64,000 nucleotides of DNA from Thermoplasmata archaeon (GTDB lineage Archaea; Thermoplasmatota; Thermoplasmata; Lutacidiplasmatales; UBA184), in NCBI GenBank assembly GCA_021806135.1, contig JAJZYB010000003.1, forward strand, positions 28,797-92,796, written 5' to 3'. The notes beneath the pieces were generated by a model that was given only the letters and a program-made list of their open reading frames with translations, did no database searches and had not been told where the DNA came from. Of this stretch, positions 43,417 through 52,488 are shown one piece after another (the first letter of the stretch is position 1; each line of letters begins with the position of its first letter). The position numbers were made by a program, and so were the translations under genes.

Positions 43417-44829
43417 ATGGCCCAGAACTCTGCCGAGTTGACCCCCCTGGATTACACCCGATACGATTTCAAGGACCCGGAGAGCTACAAGGTCCGGACG
43501 CACCGGGGGATCTCGGAGGATATCGTCCGGCAGATCTCGGAGCTCAAGCACGAGCCGGACTGGATGCTGGACTACCGGCTCCGCGCCTACCGACACTTCC
43601 TGGACCGGCCGATGCCGGACTGGGGCCCCGACCTGTCGGAGATCGATTTCGACGCCTACACCTACTACGCGAACCCCCTGGCCGAGGGGGACACCAAGAA
43701 GCGGTGGGAGGACCTGCCCTCCGACATCCGCAACACCTTCGAGCGGCTGGGGATCCCCAAGGCCGAGCGGGACTACTTTGCCGGGGTGGGCGCCCAGTAC
43801 GACAGCGGGACCGTCTACCACAAGATCCGGGACGATCTGGCGAAGAAGGGCGTCATCTTCACGGACACGGACACTGCCGTCCGGGAGCACCCGGAGATCC
43901 TCCGGAAGTACTTCGGGAAGATCGTGCCGTACAACGACAACAAGTTCTCGGCGCTGAACAGCGCCGTCTGGTCCGGCGGGAGCTTCGTCTACATCCCCCC
44001 GGGGGTGGACGCCGGCATCCCGCTGCAGGCCTATTTCCGGATCAACGCGAATGCCGTCGGTCAGTTCGAGCGGACCCTGATCATCGCCGACAAGGGCGCC
44101 AAGGTCCACTACATCGAGGGATGCACGGCCCCGGTCTATTCGGAGAACTCCCTGCACGCGGCGGTGGTGGAGGTGGTGGCGGAGCCTTCCGCGAAGGTCC
44201 GCTACACCACGGTGCAGAACTGGTCGAAGAACGTCTACAACCTGGTGACGAAGCGGGCCGTGGCCTACGAGAACGCCCTCGTGGAGTGGGTCGACGGGAA
44301 CATGGGCAGCCGGGTGACCATGAAGTACCCCTCGGTCTACCTCAAGGGCCGGGGCGCCCGCGCGGACATCCTCTCGGTGGCCTTTGCCTCCGAGGGGCAG
44401 GTCATCGATTCCGGCGCCAAGGCCGTGCACTCCGCCCCGGACACCTCCTCGAAGATCATCTCCAAGTCCATCGCCATTCGGGGGGGGCGGACCTCGTACC
44501 GGGGGCTGCTCCACGTGGCCAAGGGGGCGACCGGAGTGAAGGCGGCGGTCCGCTGCGACGCGCTGCTCCCCGACGCGATCAGCCGCTCGGACACCTACCC
44601 CTACAACGAGATCCACGAGGAGGACGCCACCATCACCCACGAGGCGGTGGTGGGCAAGATCGGCGAGGAGCAGATCTTCTACCTGATGAGCCGGGGCCTT
44701 CGGGAGTCGGACGCGATCCACCTCATCCTCATGGGATTCCTCGCCGAGTTCGCCAAGGAGCTCCCGGTGGACTATGCGCTGGAGCTCAACCGGCTCATCC
44801 AGATGGAGATGACCGGGGCGGTCGGCTAA
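43417..44829 (+). CDS. sufB: Fe-S scaffold subunit SufB
   Basis: The 470-residue protein shows typical SufB motifs: NKFSALNSAVWSGGSFVYIPPGV, VHYIEGCTAPVYSENSLHAAVVE, VQNWSKNVYNLVTKR and YNEIHEEDATITHEA near the C-terminus. SufB with SufC and SufD builds and transfers the cluster. Its C-terminal Glu/Asp cluster-binding segment is intact. sufD lies 2 kb away on the other strand. Confidence 0.97.
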   Translation: MAQNSAELTPLDYTRYDFKDPESYKVRTHRGISEDIVRQISELKHEPDWMLDYRLRAYRHFLDRPMPDWGPDLSEIDFDAYTYYANPLAEGDTKKRWEDLPSDIRNTFERLGIPKAERDYFAGVGAQYDSGTVYHKIRDDLAKKGVIFTDTDTAVREHPEILRKYFGKIVPYNDNKFSALNSAVWSGGSFVYIPPGVDAGIPLQAYFRINANAVGQFERTLIIADKGAKVHYIEGCTAPVYSENSLHAAVVEVVAEPSAKVRYTTVQNWSKNVYNLVTKRAVAYENALVEWVDGNMGSRVTMKYPSVYLKGRGARADILSVAFASEGQVIDSGAKAVHSAPDTSSKIISKSIAIRGGRTSYRGLLHVAKGATGVKAAVRCDALLPDAISRSDTYPYNEIHEEDATITHEAVVGKIGEEQIFYLMSRGLRESDAIHLILMGFLAEFAKELPVDYALELNRLIQMEMTGAVG

Positions 44830-44965
44830 GGCCGCCGCCAGCTTCCCGGGGGGAGGGCGGCGAGCCCCTTCCCCCGGAAGGTCCTCGCCCCGGACAGACC
44901 CCGCCGCTCCCCATCGGCGCTCGGGCGTGGGATATATCCGCCAGGCCGGCCCTTCTCCGGGGAGG

Positions 44966-45994
44966 ATGGGCGCGGCGGGGCCCGGGCCCGGATGGCCCGG
45001 AAAGGCGAGGCGCGCACGACGTGAAGGGCACGTCGCGCGCCTGGCTCAAAGGCCCCGGTCCCCCGCGCGGCTCCGGGTCCGCCGGACCCGGGGCATGCTC
45101 TTCCTGGTCGCCACCCTCCTCGCCGTCGGCGGTGCCGGGCTCCTCGTCTTGAGCGCATTCGAGCCCACCTGGACCTTCAACGCCGTGGAGTCCTCCGGCC
45201 CCTCCCCGGCGGACCAGACCCTCGCCTTCTACCCCGGCAGTTCGTTCACCCAGACCTGCGAGGCCTACTGCCCCTCCCCGGGCTCCTCCATATCGGTGAC
45301 CTACGCGGCCTGGGGCCTGACTGGCACCGGCGAGCTGTATGGCGCCTACCAGGTGGTTTGGCTGGCCCTTGGTGCCCTTGGCCTCTTCGTCGCCCTGGTC
45401 GTGGGGCTGGCCGCCCGCCCCTCGCGACGCCAGCAGTACCACCACCGGACGCTCCTCTGGGGGATGCGGCTCGCCGGGCTCCTCCCGCTGGTCGCCCTGG
45501 CGCTGCTCATCGCGGTCCAACCCGGGACCATCGCCGCGGACAGCGCCGGGGCGACGAGCGTGCATTGGGCGGGGGGCTCCCCGTCCCCTTCCCAGAGCTT
45601 TTCGGGGTCCTGCGCGGCAGGCGCTCAGGGCCCGGACGGCTCCTGCCCCGCCGGAGAGACACAGACCTGGGGACCGGGCATCGGGTTCTACCTTTCCCTG
45701 GTGGCGGGGTTCGTCGCCCTGGTCGGATCGGTCTCCCTCAGCCTGGCTCGCCGGGCCCTTCGGGATCCCCGGGGACCGCCGGCCGGGCCCGTGAGCCTGA
45801 CCGGAGGGACTCCAGGCACCCGGGTCCCGGGGCTGGAGGCTTCCGGCCTGGGGTCGCTCCGTCCCCCCCCCGCGGGGTTTGACCGACCCCCCATGCCGGG
45901 GCTCGCCCCCGGCGCCTGCCTCCGATGCGGTGCGTTCACTCCGTCTCCGGCCGCCTACTGTCGGATCTGCGGGGAGCGGCTTCCCACTCCATGA
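44966..45994 (+). CDS. Four-helix membrane protein with C-terminal zinc ribbon
   Basis: From the ATG at 44966 the protein has 342 residues. A GGATATATCC TATA element at 44930-44939 is 27-36 nt upstream. Four membrane helices are visible (MLFLVATLLAVGGAGLLVLS, VWLALGALGLFVALVVGLA, LAGLLPLVALALLIAV, IGFYLSLVAGFVALVGSVSL). The loop after the first helix is extracellular and has several Cys. The C-terminus has CLRCGAFTPSPAAYCRICG, a zinc ribbon that would face the cytoplasm. No family is recognised. Confidence 0.72.
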   Translation: MGAAGPGPGWPGKARRARREGHVARLAQRPRSPARLRVRRTRGMLFLVATLLAVGGAGLLVLSAFEPTWTFNAVESSGPSPADQTLAFYPGSSFTQTCEAYCPSPGSSISVTYAAWGLTGTGELYGAYQVVWLALGALGLFVALVVGLAARPSRRQQYHHRTLLWGMRLAGLLPLVALALLIAVQPGTIAADSAGATSVHWAGGSPSPSQSFSGSCAAGAQGPDGSCPAGETQTWGPGIGFYLSLVAGFVALVGSVSLSLARRALRDPRGPPAGPVSLTGGTPGTRVPGLEASGLGSLRPPPAGFDRPPMPGLAPGACLRCGAFTPSPAAYCRICGERLPTP

Positions 45995-46062
45995 GAGCCG
46001 GCCGACAGCTCTCCGGGCGGTGGAAGGACGGGCCACCGAAGGGCAACCGCCTGCGCACCGGA

Positions 46063-46707
46063 TCAATGTCGCCGAGCCTGCGTGGAGTAGCTCTCGAGCG
46101 TGGTCTTCAGGACCGGCAGGTGCCGCCGTAGGGTTCCTTCCAACCGGTGGAGATCCTCCGTTTGGAACGTCCCCTCCAACACGAGGGTCAGCGCATGCCG
46201 CCGGCGTGGATGGACCTCCCGGAGGGTGACCTCCGCCGTCCGTCCGTCCGCCCCGGCGAGGGTGGCGGTGAAGCCGGTCGCGTTCCGGGCCGCCTCGGAT
46301 CCGGAGGCATGCAGATGGCCCACCACCTCGTTGAGCGCCTCCCCTCCGCCATGGTCGCCTCCCTCGGGCACTCCCAGATGGCCGGTGGGTAGAAGGCGCC
46401 AGTCGGTCACCCGCCCCAGTCCCATCGTGCCCAGGGCGTGGAGGGTGCCGGAAGCGAGGGTGTAGAGCTCCTCCCGTTCCCGGAGGCGCTGGTCGTGGAG
46501 GGCTGCCCGCAGCTTGTCCAGGAAGGGGATCGGTTCGGCCACCGGCTCCGGACCCGCGAGGTCCACCTGAAGGACCAGCCGATGGAACCGCCGCTTCGTC
46601 GGGATGTGGACCGGTATCCCGGCGGGGTTCTGGATGCCGTAGGGCCCCCCGATGAGGTCCGGGGCCGAGAGGGGGGCCGGTCCGGAAAGCAGAGGGTCCT
46701 TGCCCAT
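46063..46707 (-). CDS. Unknown soluble protein downstream of sufD
   Basis: The 214-residue protein has an N-terminal beta-rich part (RRFHRLVLQVDLAGPEPVA) and a C-terminal half with RTAEVTLREVHPRRRHALTLVLEGTF and a final amphipathic helix. No membrane segment, metal motif or known family is seen. It follows sufD by 63 bp on the same strand and may be co-transcribed. Confidence 0.55.
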   Translation of the reverse strand: MGKDPLLSGPAPLSAPDLIGGPYGIQNPAGIPVHIPTKRRFHRLVLQVDLAGPEPVAEPIPFLDKLRAALHDQRLREREELYTLASGTLHALGTMGLGRVTDWRLLPTGHLGVPEGGDHGGGEALNEVVGHLHASGSEAARNATGFTATLAGADGRTAEVTLREVHPRRRHALTLVLEGTFQTEDLHRLEGTLRRHLPVLKTTLESYSTQARRH

Positions 46708-46770
46708 GGCGAGAGGGGAGGGGTGGAACCCCTTTGAGGTTGCCGCGGAACCTTCGGGCGGCCTGCCCGG

Positions 46771-48192
46771 TCAGGCCCGTCCTGCGGTGTCCCGCAGCTT
46801 GGTATCCATGCGCCAGTCTCCGATGGCCCCCCAGCCGACGATGTTCAGGGGAGGGAGGGTGGGGAGCGTCCCCTCGCTCGCCCAGAGGATCGGCCGCCGG
46901 TTCCACCGGGCGTCGAGGGCGGGGTACAGCACCTCCCGGAGCCCCTCCACGGGGGCCCGGTCGAGGACGGCGGAGAGGAAGCCCTCGGCGATCATCCGGG
47001 TGGCCGCGTCCTCGGGGATCCCCCGGGACTCCAGGTAGAAGATCCGCTCCGGGTCGATGGGGGCCACCGAGGAGGAGTGGGTGGCCTTCACGTCCTTGGC
47101 GGAGAGGATCTCGAGTCCGGGTACCGATTCCGAGCGCGCCTCCTTGGAAAGGAGCATGGCGTGCTCCGAGAGGTAGGAGACCACCTTCCGGGTGTCGGGC
47201 TGGATCCGCATCATGCCCCGGCTGGTGCCCCGGGAATGACCTTTGAAGATCCCCCGGGTGATGGATTGTCCCTTGGTGTCGTCCGCCTCGTGCGTGATCT
47301 CGGTGAAGTTGTTGTACGCGGTCTGCCCATCGCCGTACATCACCTGGAGGTCCTCCACCTCCGAACCCTGGGCGGAGAGGTGGCTCTCGTTTCGCACCGC
47401 GGTCCGGAAGCCGTCGAACCCCGCCCAGATCCAGCCCAACCGGTCGTTCTGGGAGACCCGGGACTCCCGGCTGTAGAAGGAGACCGTCTGGCTGTCGGGG
47501 GCGTGGACGGTCAGGTAGACCACCTGGGCGTCCTCGGCTGGGCTCGCGTCCACAGCCGAGGAGTACAGGCGGGGTTGGGCCACCGAGGCCGTGACATAGA
47601 CCTCCTCGCTGTAGAGCAGGCGGCTCCGGCGTCCGGGGCGGAGGACCCGCCGGACGATGAGCCCCTCGTCCGGGCGAGTAAAGACCGTGACATCCTTCAC
47701 CCGGACCGGGGTGTCGAGTCCGTCGGGGATCGAGAGGTAGACCCCCCGGTTGAACAGCGCACTGTTCAAGGCCCGGAACTTCTCCTCGCGGGGCTCTCCG
47801 GCGTGGAGGAACGCCTCCGCCTCCCGCGGGTGGTCCCAGAGCTCCGGGACGGTCAGGACCATCACGCCCGCCGCCCGCAGCGGCTCCGGTATGGTGAGAT
47901 GGCTTCCCGAACGGTCGTGGAAGAGAAGGATGGAACCGGGGTCCGGGTCGGGCAGGCGGACGGACCCGCTGGCCCGGTCCAGCCGGACCTCCTTGAGCCG
48001 GTCGAGCCCGGTGAAGGAGGAGTACTTCTTGAAGAGCGGATCGAGCTCCAGAGGGAGGCCCGCGAAGGCCTGATGGGAACGTTTCCGCTCCTCCGTCACG
48101 AACCCGGGTTCTGGCGCCCCCGCGGTGGCCTCTTCCCACCGGGACCAGGGAAACCACGTCTGGAAACCCGTCTCTTCCACCCGGGCGATCAT
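46771..48192 (-). CDS. sufD: Fe-S scaffold subunit SufD
   Basis: The 473-residue protein belongs to the SufB/SufD family: LNSALFNRGVYLSIPDG, FDGFRTAVRNESHLSAQGSE, GIFKGHSRGTSRGMMRIQPDT and ATHSSSVAPIDPERIFYLESRG. It lacks the SufB-specific ENSLHAA and HEEDATI features and has a longer, variable N-terminal part, so it is SufD. It is divergent from sufU with a shared 107-bp promoter region. Confidence 0.93.
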   Translation of the reverse strand: MIARVEETGFQTWFPWSRWEEATAGAPEPGFVTEERKRSHQAFAGLPLELDPLFKKYSSFTGLDRLKEVRLDRASGSVRLPDPDPGSILLFHDRSGSHLTIPEPLRAAGVMVLTVPELWDHPREAEAFLHAGEPREEKFRALNSALFNRGVYLSIPDGLDTPVRVKDVTVFTRPDEGLIVRRVLRPGRRSRLLYSEEVYVTASVAQPRLYSSAVDASPAEDAQVVYLTVHAPDSQTVSFYSRESRVSQNDRLGWIWAGFDGFRTAVRNESHLSAQGSEVEDLQVMYGDGQTAYNNFTEITHEADDTKGQSITRGIFKGHSRGTSRGMMRIQPDTRKVVSYLSEHAMLLSKEARSESVPGLEILSAKDVKATHSSSVAPIDPERIFYLESRGIPEDAATRMIAEGFLSAVLDRAPVEGLREVLYPALDARWNRRPILWASEGTLPTLPPLNIVGWGAIGDWRMDTKLRDTAGRA

Positions 48193-48215
48193 ATCGGCGG
48201 GTACGAGGCCCTTCG

Positions 48216-48266
48216 CCTTATAAACGGGTCCTGCCCCCGGGCCTGGCCTACCCCTGGTTTATAAGG
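48216..48266. promoter_or_regulatory. Divergent sufD/sufU promoters in a 10-bp inverted repeat
   Basis: CCTTATAAAC at 48216-48225 and GTTTATAAGG at 48257-48266 are exact reverse complements and each is a strong TATA box. The first is 24-33 nt before the sufD ATG (leaderless); the second is 34-43 nt before the sufU ATG. The symmetry may also help co-ordinate control of both genes. Confidence 0.65.
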
Positions 48267-48299
48267 GCCCCGGGAATCAACGACCGGAAGAGGAAGCTC

Positions 48300-48740
48300 A
48301 TGGCCTGGGACATGTACCAGGAACGGATCCTGGACCATTACCGGCGGCCCCGGAACTTCGGGCGGCTGGAGTCGGCCGACCTCACCGGGTCGGAGAGCAA
48401 CCCGCTGTGCGGGGACCACATCACCCTGGAGCTCCGCCTGGATTCCGCCCGGGAGCGGCTCGAGGAGGTCCGCTTCTCCGGCGACGGCTGCGCCATCTCC
48501 ATGGCCAGCGCCTCCATGCTCGCCCAGCGGATCCAGGGAAAGCCCTTGACCGAGGTCTCCCAGGTCCGCCGGACCGACGTGGAAGCGATGCTTGGCATCC
48601 CGTTGTCCCCGGTACGGGTGAAGTGCGCCCTGACCCCCCTGAAGGCGCTCGCCGAGGCTCTGGCCGGGACCCGGACCCCCCTGACCACTTCGGAGGCTCC
48701 CGGCACGGAGACCCCGGGAGTCGGGGAGAGCCCGCCGTGA
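48300..48740 (+). CDS. sufU: SufU/IscU-type Fe-S scaffold or sulfur-transfer protein
   Basis: The 146-residue protein begins MAWDMYQERILDHYRRPRNFG and has the three ligand Cys: Cys37 with Asp39 (NPLCGDHITL), Cys64 (GDGCAISMAS) and Cys109 (VRVKCALTPLKAL). Spacing and the insertion between the second and third Cys fit SufU, which accepts sulfur from SufS. The C-terminus is a Pro/Thr-rich tail. It is translationally coupled (GTGA) to a ferredoxin gene. Confidence 0.92.
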   Translation: MAWDMYQERILDHYRRPRNFGRLESADLTGSESNPLCGDHITLELRLDSARERLEEVRFSGDGCAISMASASMLAQRIQGKPLTEVSQVRRTDVEAMLGIPLSPVRVKCALTPLKALAEALAGTRTPLTTSEAPGTETPGVGESPP

Positions 48741-48949
48741 TCGAGGTCGACCAGGACGCCTGCTGTCTCTGTGGGCTCTGCACGGGGGTCTGTCCTCCGA
48801 ACGCCCTGGACCTGACCGAGACGTCCTTGAGGGTCCTCTCGAACTGCTCTTCCTGCGGATACTGCGTTCCCTACTGTCCGGTGGGGGCACTCTCCGGCGG
48901 CCGGCCCCGGGCAGGCCCTCACCACCGGGTGGCGTCAGGGGTCCGGTAG
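48737..48949 (+). CDS. 2[4Fe-4S] ferredoxin coupled to sufU
   Basis: The 70-residue protein starts at a GTG overlapping the sufU stop. It has two complete cluster motifs: CCLCGLCTGVCP (C-x2-C-x2-C-x3-C-P) and CSSCGYCVPYCP with the same spacing. A short basic tail follows. It could supply electrons for Suf-dependent cluster assembly; that role is inferred from location. Confidence 0.9.
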   Translation: MIEVDQDACCLCGLCTGVCPPNALDLTETSLRVLSNCSSCGYCVPYCPVGALSGGRPRAGPHHRVASGVR

Positions 48950-49154
48950 GCCGGGGTCCACCCGTGGGCTCTCCTGGTGCCCCGTGGGTCCCAGGGGCCG
49001 CTGGGCAGGGCCTGGGACCATCCCGCCGCCCTGCCCTTCTGCTCGCCTTCGGATCGCCCCGGGTAGCAACGGTCCGTGGGGGAAGCGTTCGGAGGGGTCG
49101 GCCCGACCGGTAACGCAACGTTCAAGGCCCCCGGCCCCGTGGGCTCCTCTCACG

Positions 49155-50660
49155 ATGCCGTTCACCTTGACCGCTTCTTTGGAGGGGCGACCCGTTCCGG
49201 GCCTCCGGGTGCTCCTCGTCGACCCCTACCTGCGGCGGGAGGACCCCATGGAACGCAAGGGGCAGGAGCAGTATCCTTCCCTTGGGCTCCTCTCCCTCGC
49301 CGCCTTCGCCCGGCAACAGGGGGCCGACGTGAGGGTGGTGGACCTCACCTTTGCCCGGGGCCTCGAGCCTTTCGACCGTGCGCTCCGTTCCTTCACCCCT
49401 GAGGTGGTGGGGGTGCACACCAAGACGCTGACCCTGCCCCGGGCCCTGGCCATCGCCCGGCGGGCCCGGGCCGGCGGTGCGTTCGTCCTGGCGGGAGGGC
49501 CGGATTCCAGCTCCCGTCCCGAGCCCTATCTGGCCGGCGGCTTCGATGCCGTGGCCACCGGGGAGGGGGAGACCACCTTGGTCGACATCCTGCAGGCAAG
49601 GGCCGAGGGCCAGAGCCTCTTCGGCCTGCCCGGGGTCGCCTTCCTGCACGAGGGGACCGTGGTCCAAGGCCCCCCTCGGCCTTTCCTTCCGGACCTCGAT
49701 GCCCTTCCCCTCCCGGCCTGGGACCTGATCGACCTGGAGGGCTACCTCTCCCGGTGGAAGCGGTTCACGGGTACCCGACGGATGGCGGTGGTCACCTCCC
49801 GCGGGTGCCCGTTCGATTGCTCCTGGTGCTCCAAACCCACGTTCGGGAGGTCGTTCCGCCAGCGATCCATCCGCTCCGTCCTCCAGGAACTGAGCGCGCT
49901 CCGGGAGCTCTATGGGGTGGACTACGTTCGGATCTGCGACGATGTCTTCGGGATCCAGCGACGCTGGACCGAGGGGTTCTTGGACGCCCTCATCGCCCGG
50001 CGCTGGGGCCTCCAGTTCGAGTGCCTCTCCCGGGCGGACCTCCTGAGGCCGGAGCTCCTTCCCCGCCTGAAGGAAGCGGGGCTCCGCCGGGTCTTCCTGG
50101 GGGTGGAGTCGGGCAGCCAGGCGATGCTGGACCTGATGAACCGGGGGATCACGCTCGGCCAGGTGGAGCGCGCCTCGGCCGCGCTCAGGGCCCACGGGAT
50201 CGACCAGTACTGGTTCCTCATGCTGGGGTACCCTGGGGAGACCCTCGGGGACCTGGATGCCACCGTCCGGCTCTTCCGGCGCTTCGCCCCCGAGGAGTAC
50301 TCGGTCTCGGTGGCGGTTCCCCTCCCGGGGACCCGGCTCGAAAAGCTCGTGGACGAGGGAGCCGGGGGAGGCTCTCCCCAGGAGAGGCCTTCGCTCCTCT
50401 ACGAGGGGGTCTTCCCGCCCCCCGTGTACCGGTGGACCCGCGCCCGGATGCGCTTCTGGCGGAGACTCGACCCGATTACCCGCCGGTACGTCCCCTTGGT
50501 CGGCGAGAAGCTGGGCTCCGCCACGGACTGGTGGAGCCACGAGATCGCGCGGAAGGTCCTCACCGGTGGCCCACCGGCGGAGATCCCGACGCGCGGTTCC
50601 CTTCTCCCGCCCTGGCTATCGAACCTCCTGGCCGGCCCTCCCCCGCGCCGGTCCCGTTGA
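49155..50660 (+). CDS. B12-binding-type radical SAM protein
   Basis: The 501-residue protein has an N-terminal cobalamin-binding-like domain (LRVLLVDPYLRREDP, LGLLSLAAFARQQGADVRVVDL, AGGPDSSSRPEPYLAGGFDAVATGEGE). Then comes a radical SAM domain with SRGCPFDCSWCSKPTFG (C-x3-C-x2-C) and FLGVESGSQAMLDLMNRG. The C-terminal part is a variable WWSHE-containing tail. Substrate is unknown. The ATG at 49155 was chosen because the ORF upstream is low-complexity. Confidence 0.9.
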   Translation: MPFTLTASLEGRPVPGLRVLLVDPYLRREDPMERKGQEQYPSLGLLSLAAFARQQGADVRVVDLTFARGLEPFDRALRSFTPEVVGVHTKTLTLPRALAIARRARAGGAFVLAGGPDSSSRPEPYLAGGFDAVATGEGETTLVDILQARAEGQSLFGLPGVAFLHEGTVVQGPPRPFLPDLDALPLPAWDLIDLEGYLSRWKRFTGTRRMAVVTSRGCPFDCSWCSKPTFGRSFRQRSIRSVLQELSALRELYGVDYVRICDDVFGIQRRWTEGFLDALIARRWGLQFECLSRADLLRPELLPRLKEAGLRRVFLGVESGSQAMLDLMNRGITLGQVERASAALRAHGIDQYWFLMLGYPGETLGDLDATVRLFRRFAPEEYSVSVAVPLPGTRLEKLVDEGAGGGSPQERPSLLYEGVFPPPVYRWTRARMRFWRRLDPITRRYVPLVGEKLGSATDWWSHEIARKVLTGGPPAEIPTRGSLLPPWLSNLLAGPPPRRSR

Positions 50661-50666
50661 CGGATC

Positions 50667-50795
50667 TTACGGCGAGGTATCCCCCTCCTTCCGGCCATGG
50701 AGTGGGCAACGTCTTCCGAGGCGGCAGAGCCGGCACTTCTCCGGCTTGACCGGCGGGATCGGTTTCTGCATGCGCCCGTACTTCCTGCGCGGCAT
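50667..50795 (-). CDS. Small Cys/Lys-rich zinc-finger-like protein
   Basis: A 42-residue reading begins MPRRKYGRMQKPIPPVKPEKC and continues with CRLCRLGRRCPLHG, a compact C-x2-C-x5-C-x2-H-like metal site. Its Lys content and Cys pattern stand out from the Arg/Pro-rich shadow ORFs around it. It lies between the radical SAM and aldo/keto reductase genes on the opposite strand. No close TATA box is obvious (GTTAAC about 55 nt upstream). Confidence 0.45.
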   Translation of the reverse strand: MPRRKYGRMQKPIPPVKPEKCRLCRLGRRCPLHGRKEGDTSP

Positions 50796-50941
50796 CTGTG
50801 CTCCGGCCCGGACCTCCGGGGAGAGATGGGGAGCGCCAGACCCGGAAAGCGTTAACCGATCCCTCCCTTCGTCGCGCCGTGGAAGAAGGCCGGGGAGGCC
50901 ACGCCACGAGCCAGGGTACCCGGGCATTGGCCGACCGCGCC

Positions 50942-51985
50942 ATGGCCGGCGACCGGGCCTGTCCCCAGCACTTCCGGACCTTCGGCGGCCTCACGTTGGG
51001 CTCTCTCGGCATGGGCACGTACCTGGGGGATGCCGACCCCGCCACCGACCTCCGGGTGGCCGCTGCGGTGGCCGAGGGGCTCCGCTCCGGCGCGATGAAC
51101 GTGGTGGACACGGCGATCAACTACCGGCACCAACGGGCGGAGCGGTCGGTGGGTCGGGCGCTCCAGGAGGGGTTCCGGAAGGGCTGGTTCTCCCGGGACG
51201 AGGTCTTCGTGAGCACCAAGGGGGGGTACCTCGCTCCCGACTCCGAGTCCGGGCTCCCCGCTGCCGTCTGGATCGCCCGGGAGATCTTCGGGACCGGGGC
51301 GCTCCGGCCCGAGCAGGTGGTCGGAGGAAGCCATGCGATGGCGGTCCCCTACCTGCGGGACCAGCTGGCCCGGAGCCTTCAGAACCTCGGGTTGGAGACC
51401 GTGGACCTCCTCTACCTGCACAACGCCGCCGAGGCCGAGATGGAAGCGATCGGTCCCCGGCCGTTCGAAGAGCGGCTCCGGGAGGCCTTCGCCTTCTACG
51501 AGGAGGCCCGACGGATCGGGCGGATCCGCTGGTACGGCCTGGCGACCTGGGACTCCCTGAGGATGGGCCGTTCGGAGCCGGGGTATCTCTCCCTGGAAAG
51601 GACCGTGGAGCTCGCCCGGGAGGTGGGAGGGGACGAGCACGGTTTCCGGTTCATCCAGTTCCCCCTGAATCCGGTGATGCCCGAGGCCGCCGTCCTGCGT
51701 AACCAGCGGGTCGGTTCCCGATCGCTGACGCTGCTGGAAGCGGCGGGAGCCCTCGGGGTCGGTACCTTCTCCTCGGTACCCCTCCTTCAGGGCGAGGCGC
51801 TGGGGCAGATCCCGCCCACCGGAGCGCTCACCGGGGCGCAACCGGTGCTCCAGTTCAGCCGCTCGGCGCCGGGGCACCTGACCACCCTGGTCGGACAGAA
51901 GGACCCGGCCCATGTCCCGGAGAACCTGGCCCTTGCCCGGTTCCCACCGGTCGAGGAAGCGACGTTCAGGTCCTGGCTTCCCTGA
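50942..51985 (+). CDS. Aldo/keto reductase family protein
   Basis: The 347-residue protein from the ATG at 50942 has LTLGSLGMGTYLGD, NVVDTAINYRHQRAERSVGRAL (with the Asp/Tyr active-site region), EVFVSTKGGYL with the catalytic Lys and LETVDLLYLHNAAE. FRFIQFPLNPVMPEAAV follows near the C-terminus. These are the TIM-barrel aldo/keto reductase signatures. An earlier in-frame start at 50798 adds 48 low-complexity residues and is less likely. Confidence 0.85.
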   Translation: MAGDRACPQHFRTFGGLTLGSLGMGTYLGDADPATDLRVAAAVAEGLRSGAMNVVDTAINYRHQRAERSVGRALQEGFRKGWFSRDEVFVSTKGGYLAPDSESGLPAAVWIAREIFGTGALRPEQVVGGSHAMAVPYLRDQLARSLQNLGLETVDLLYLHNAAEAEMEAIGPRPFEERLREAFAFYEEARRIGRIRWYGLATWDSLRMGRSEPGYLSLERTVELAREVGGDEHGFRFIQFPLNPVMPEAAVLRNQRVGSRSLTLLEAAGALGVGTFSSVPLLQGEALGQIPPTGALTGAQPVLQFSRSAPGHLTTLVGQKDPAHVPENLALARFPPVEEATFRSWLP

Positions 51986-51997
51986 GCCGTGCCGGGC

Positions 51998-52402
51998 TCA
52001 CTTCCCGGGCGATCGCTTCGCGGGCCCGCGGGCCGGAGCTGCCGGGTCCTTCGCGTCGGCGGACGCAGCTTCGCTCCCGGTCGAGCCGGTCCCCTTCTTC
52101 ACGATCGCGGCGAGCATGCCGAGCAGTGGCCCCGCCATGAGCAGGAACTCCTCGGTCCCGATGGTGATCCCGCCACTTCCCGAGGGGGCAGGGGGGACCA
52201 CCAAGACGGCCTCCGCCCGCGGCGCCCTCGGCGACATGGCCGGCGGCGGGGGGGGCTGGGCCATGCGCCGGAGCCCCTCCATCTCCCGGGACATGAGCGA
52301 GAAGAGTTCGGTGGCCTCCTCCATGGTGATCTCCCGGTTGGTGAGCCGCTGCATGAGGTAGACCCGCCGCTCGGGCGAGGGGTTTGCCCTCGGGTAGGCC
52401 AT
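51998..52402 (-). CDS. Small protein with C-terminal hydrophobic helix, unknown
   Basis: The 134-residue protein has a helical N-terminus (RRVYLMQRLTNREITMEEATELFSLMSREMEGL), a Pro-rich linker, one hydrophobic stretch (EEFLLMAGPLLGMLAAIVKKG) and a Lys/Ala/Pro-rich tail. The N-terminal part resembles SHOCT-like short helical domains, but this is only suggestive. A TTATTG element is about 28 nt before the ATG. Confidence 0.6.
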   Translation of the reverse strand: MAYPRANPSPERRVYLMQRLTNREITMEEATELFSLMSREMEGLRRMAQPPPPPAMSPRAPRAEAVLVVPPAPSGSGGITIGTEEFLLMAGPLLGMLAAIVKKGTGSTGSEAASADAKDPAAPARGPAKRSPGK

Positions 52403-52488
52403 GGCCCGGGCAGGGCGCGGCCCGTCAATAACCCTTCGTCCGTCGGTTTCCCCCTACGCTTATAGCCCACCGTTCAGTGGGATTCCCC

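Noticed and set aside
42085-44721. 878-codon minus-strand ORF opposite sufS and sufB
   Set aside because: sufS and sufB explain the DNA; the antisense frame is an artefact of few AT-rich stop codons.
44795-48157. 1120-codon minus-strand ORF
   Set aside because: It is a GC-driven shadow of sufD and neighbouring genes; composition is Pro/Arg/Gly-rich and no domain is recognisable.
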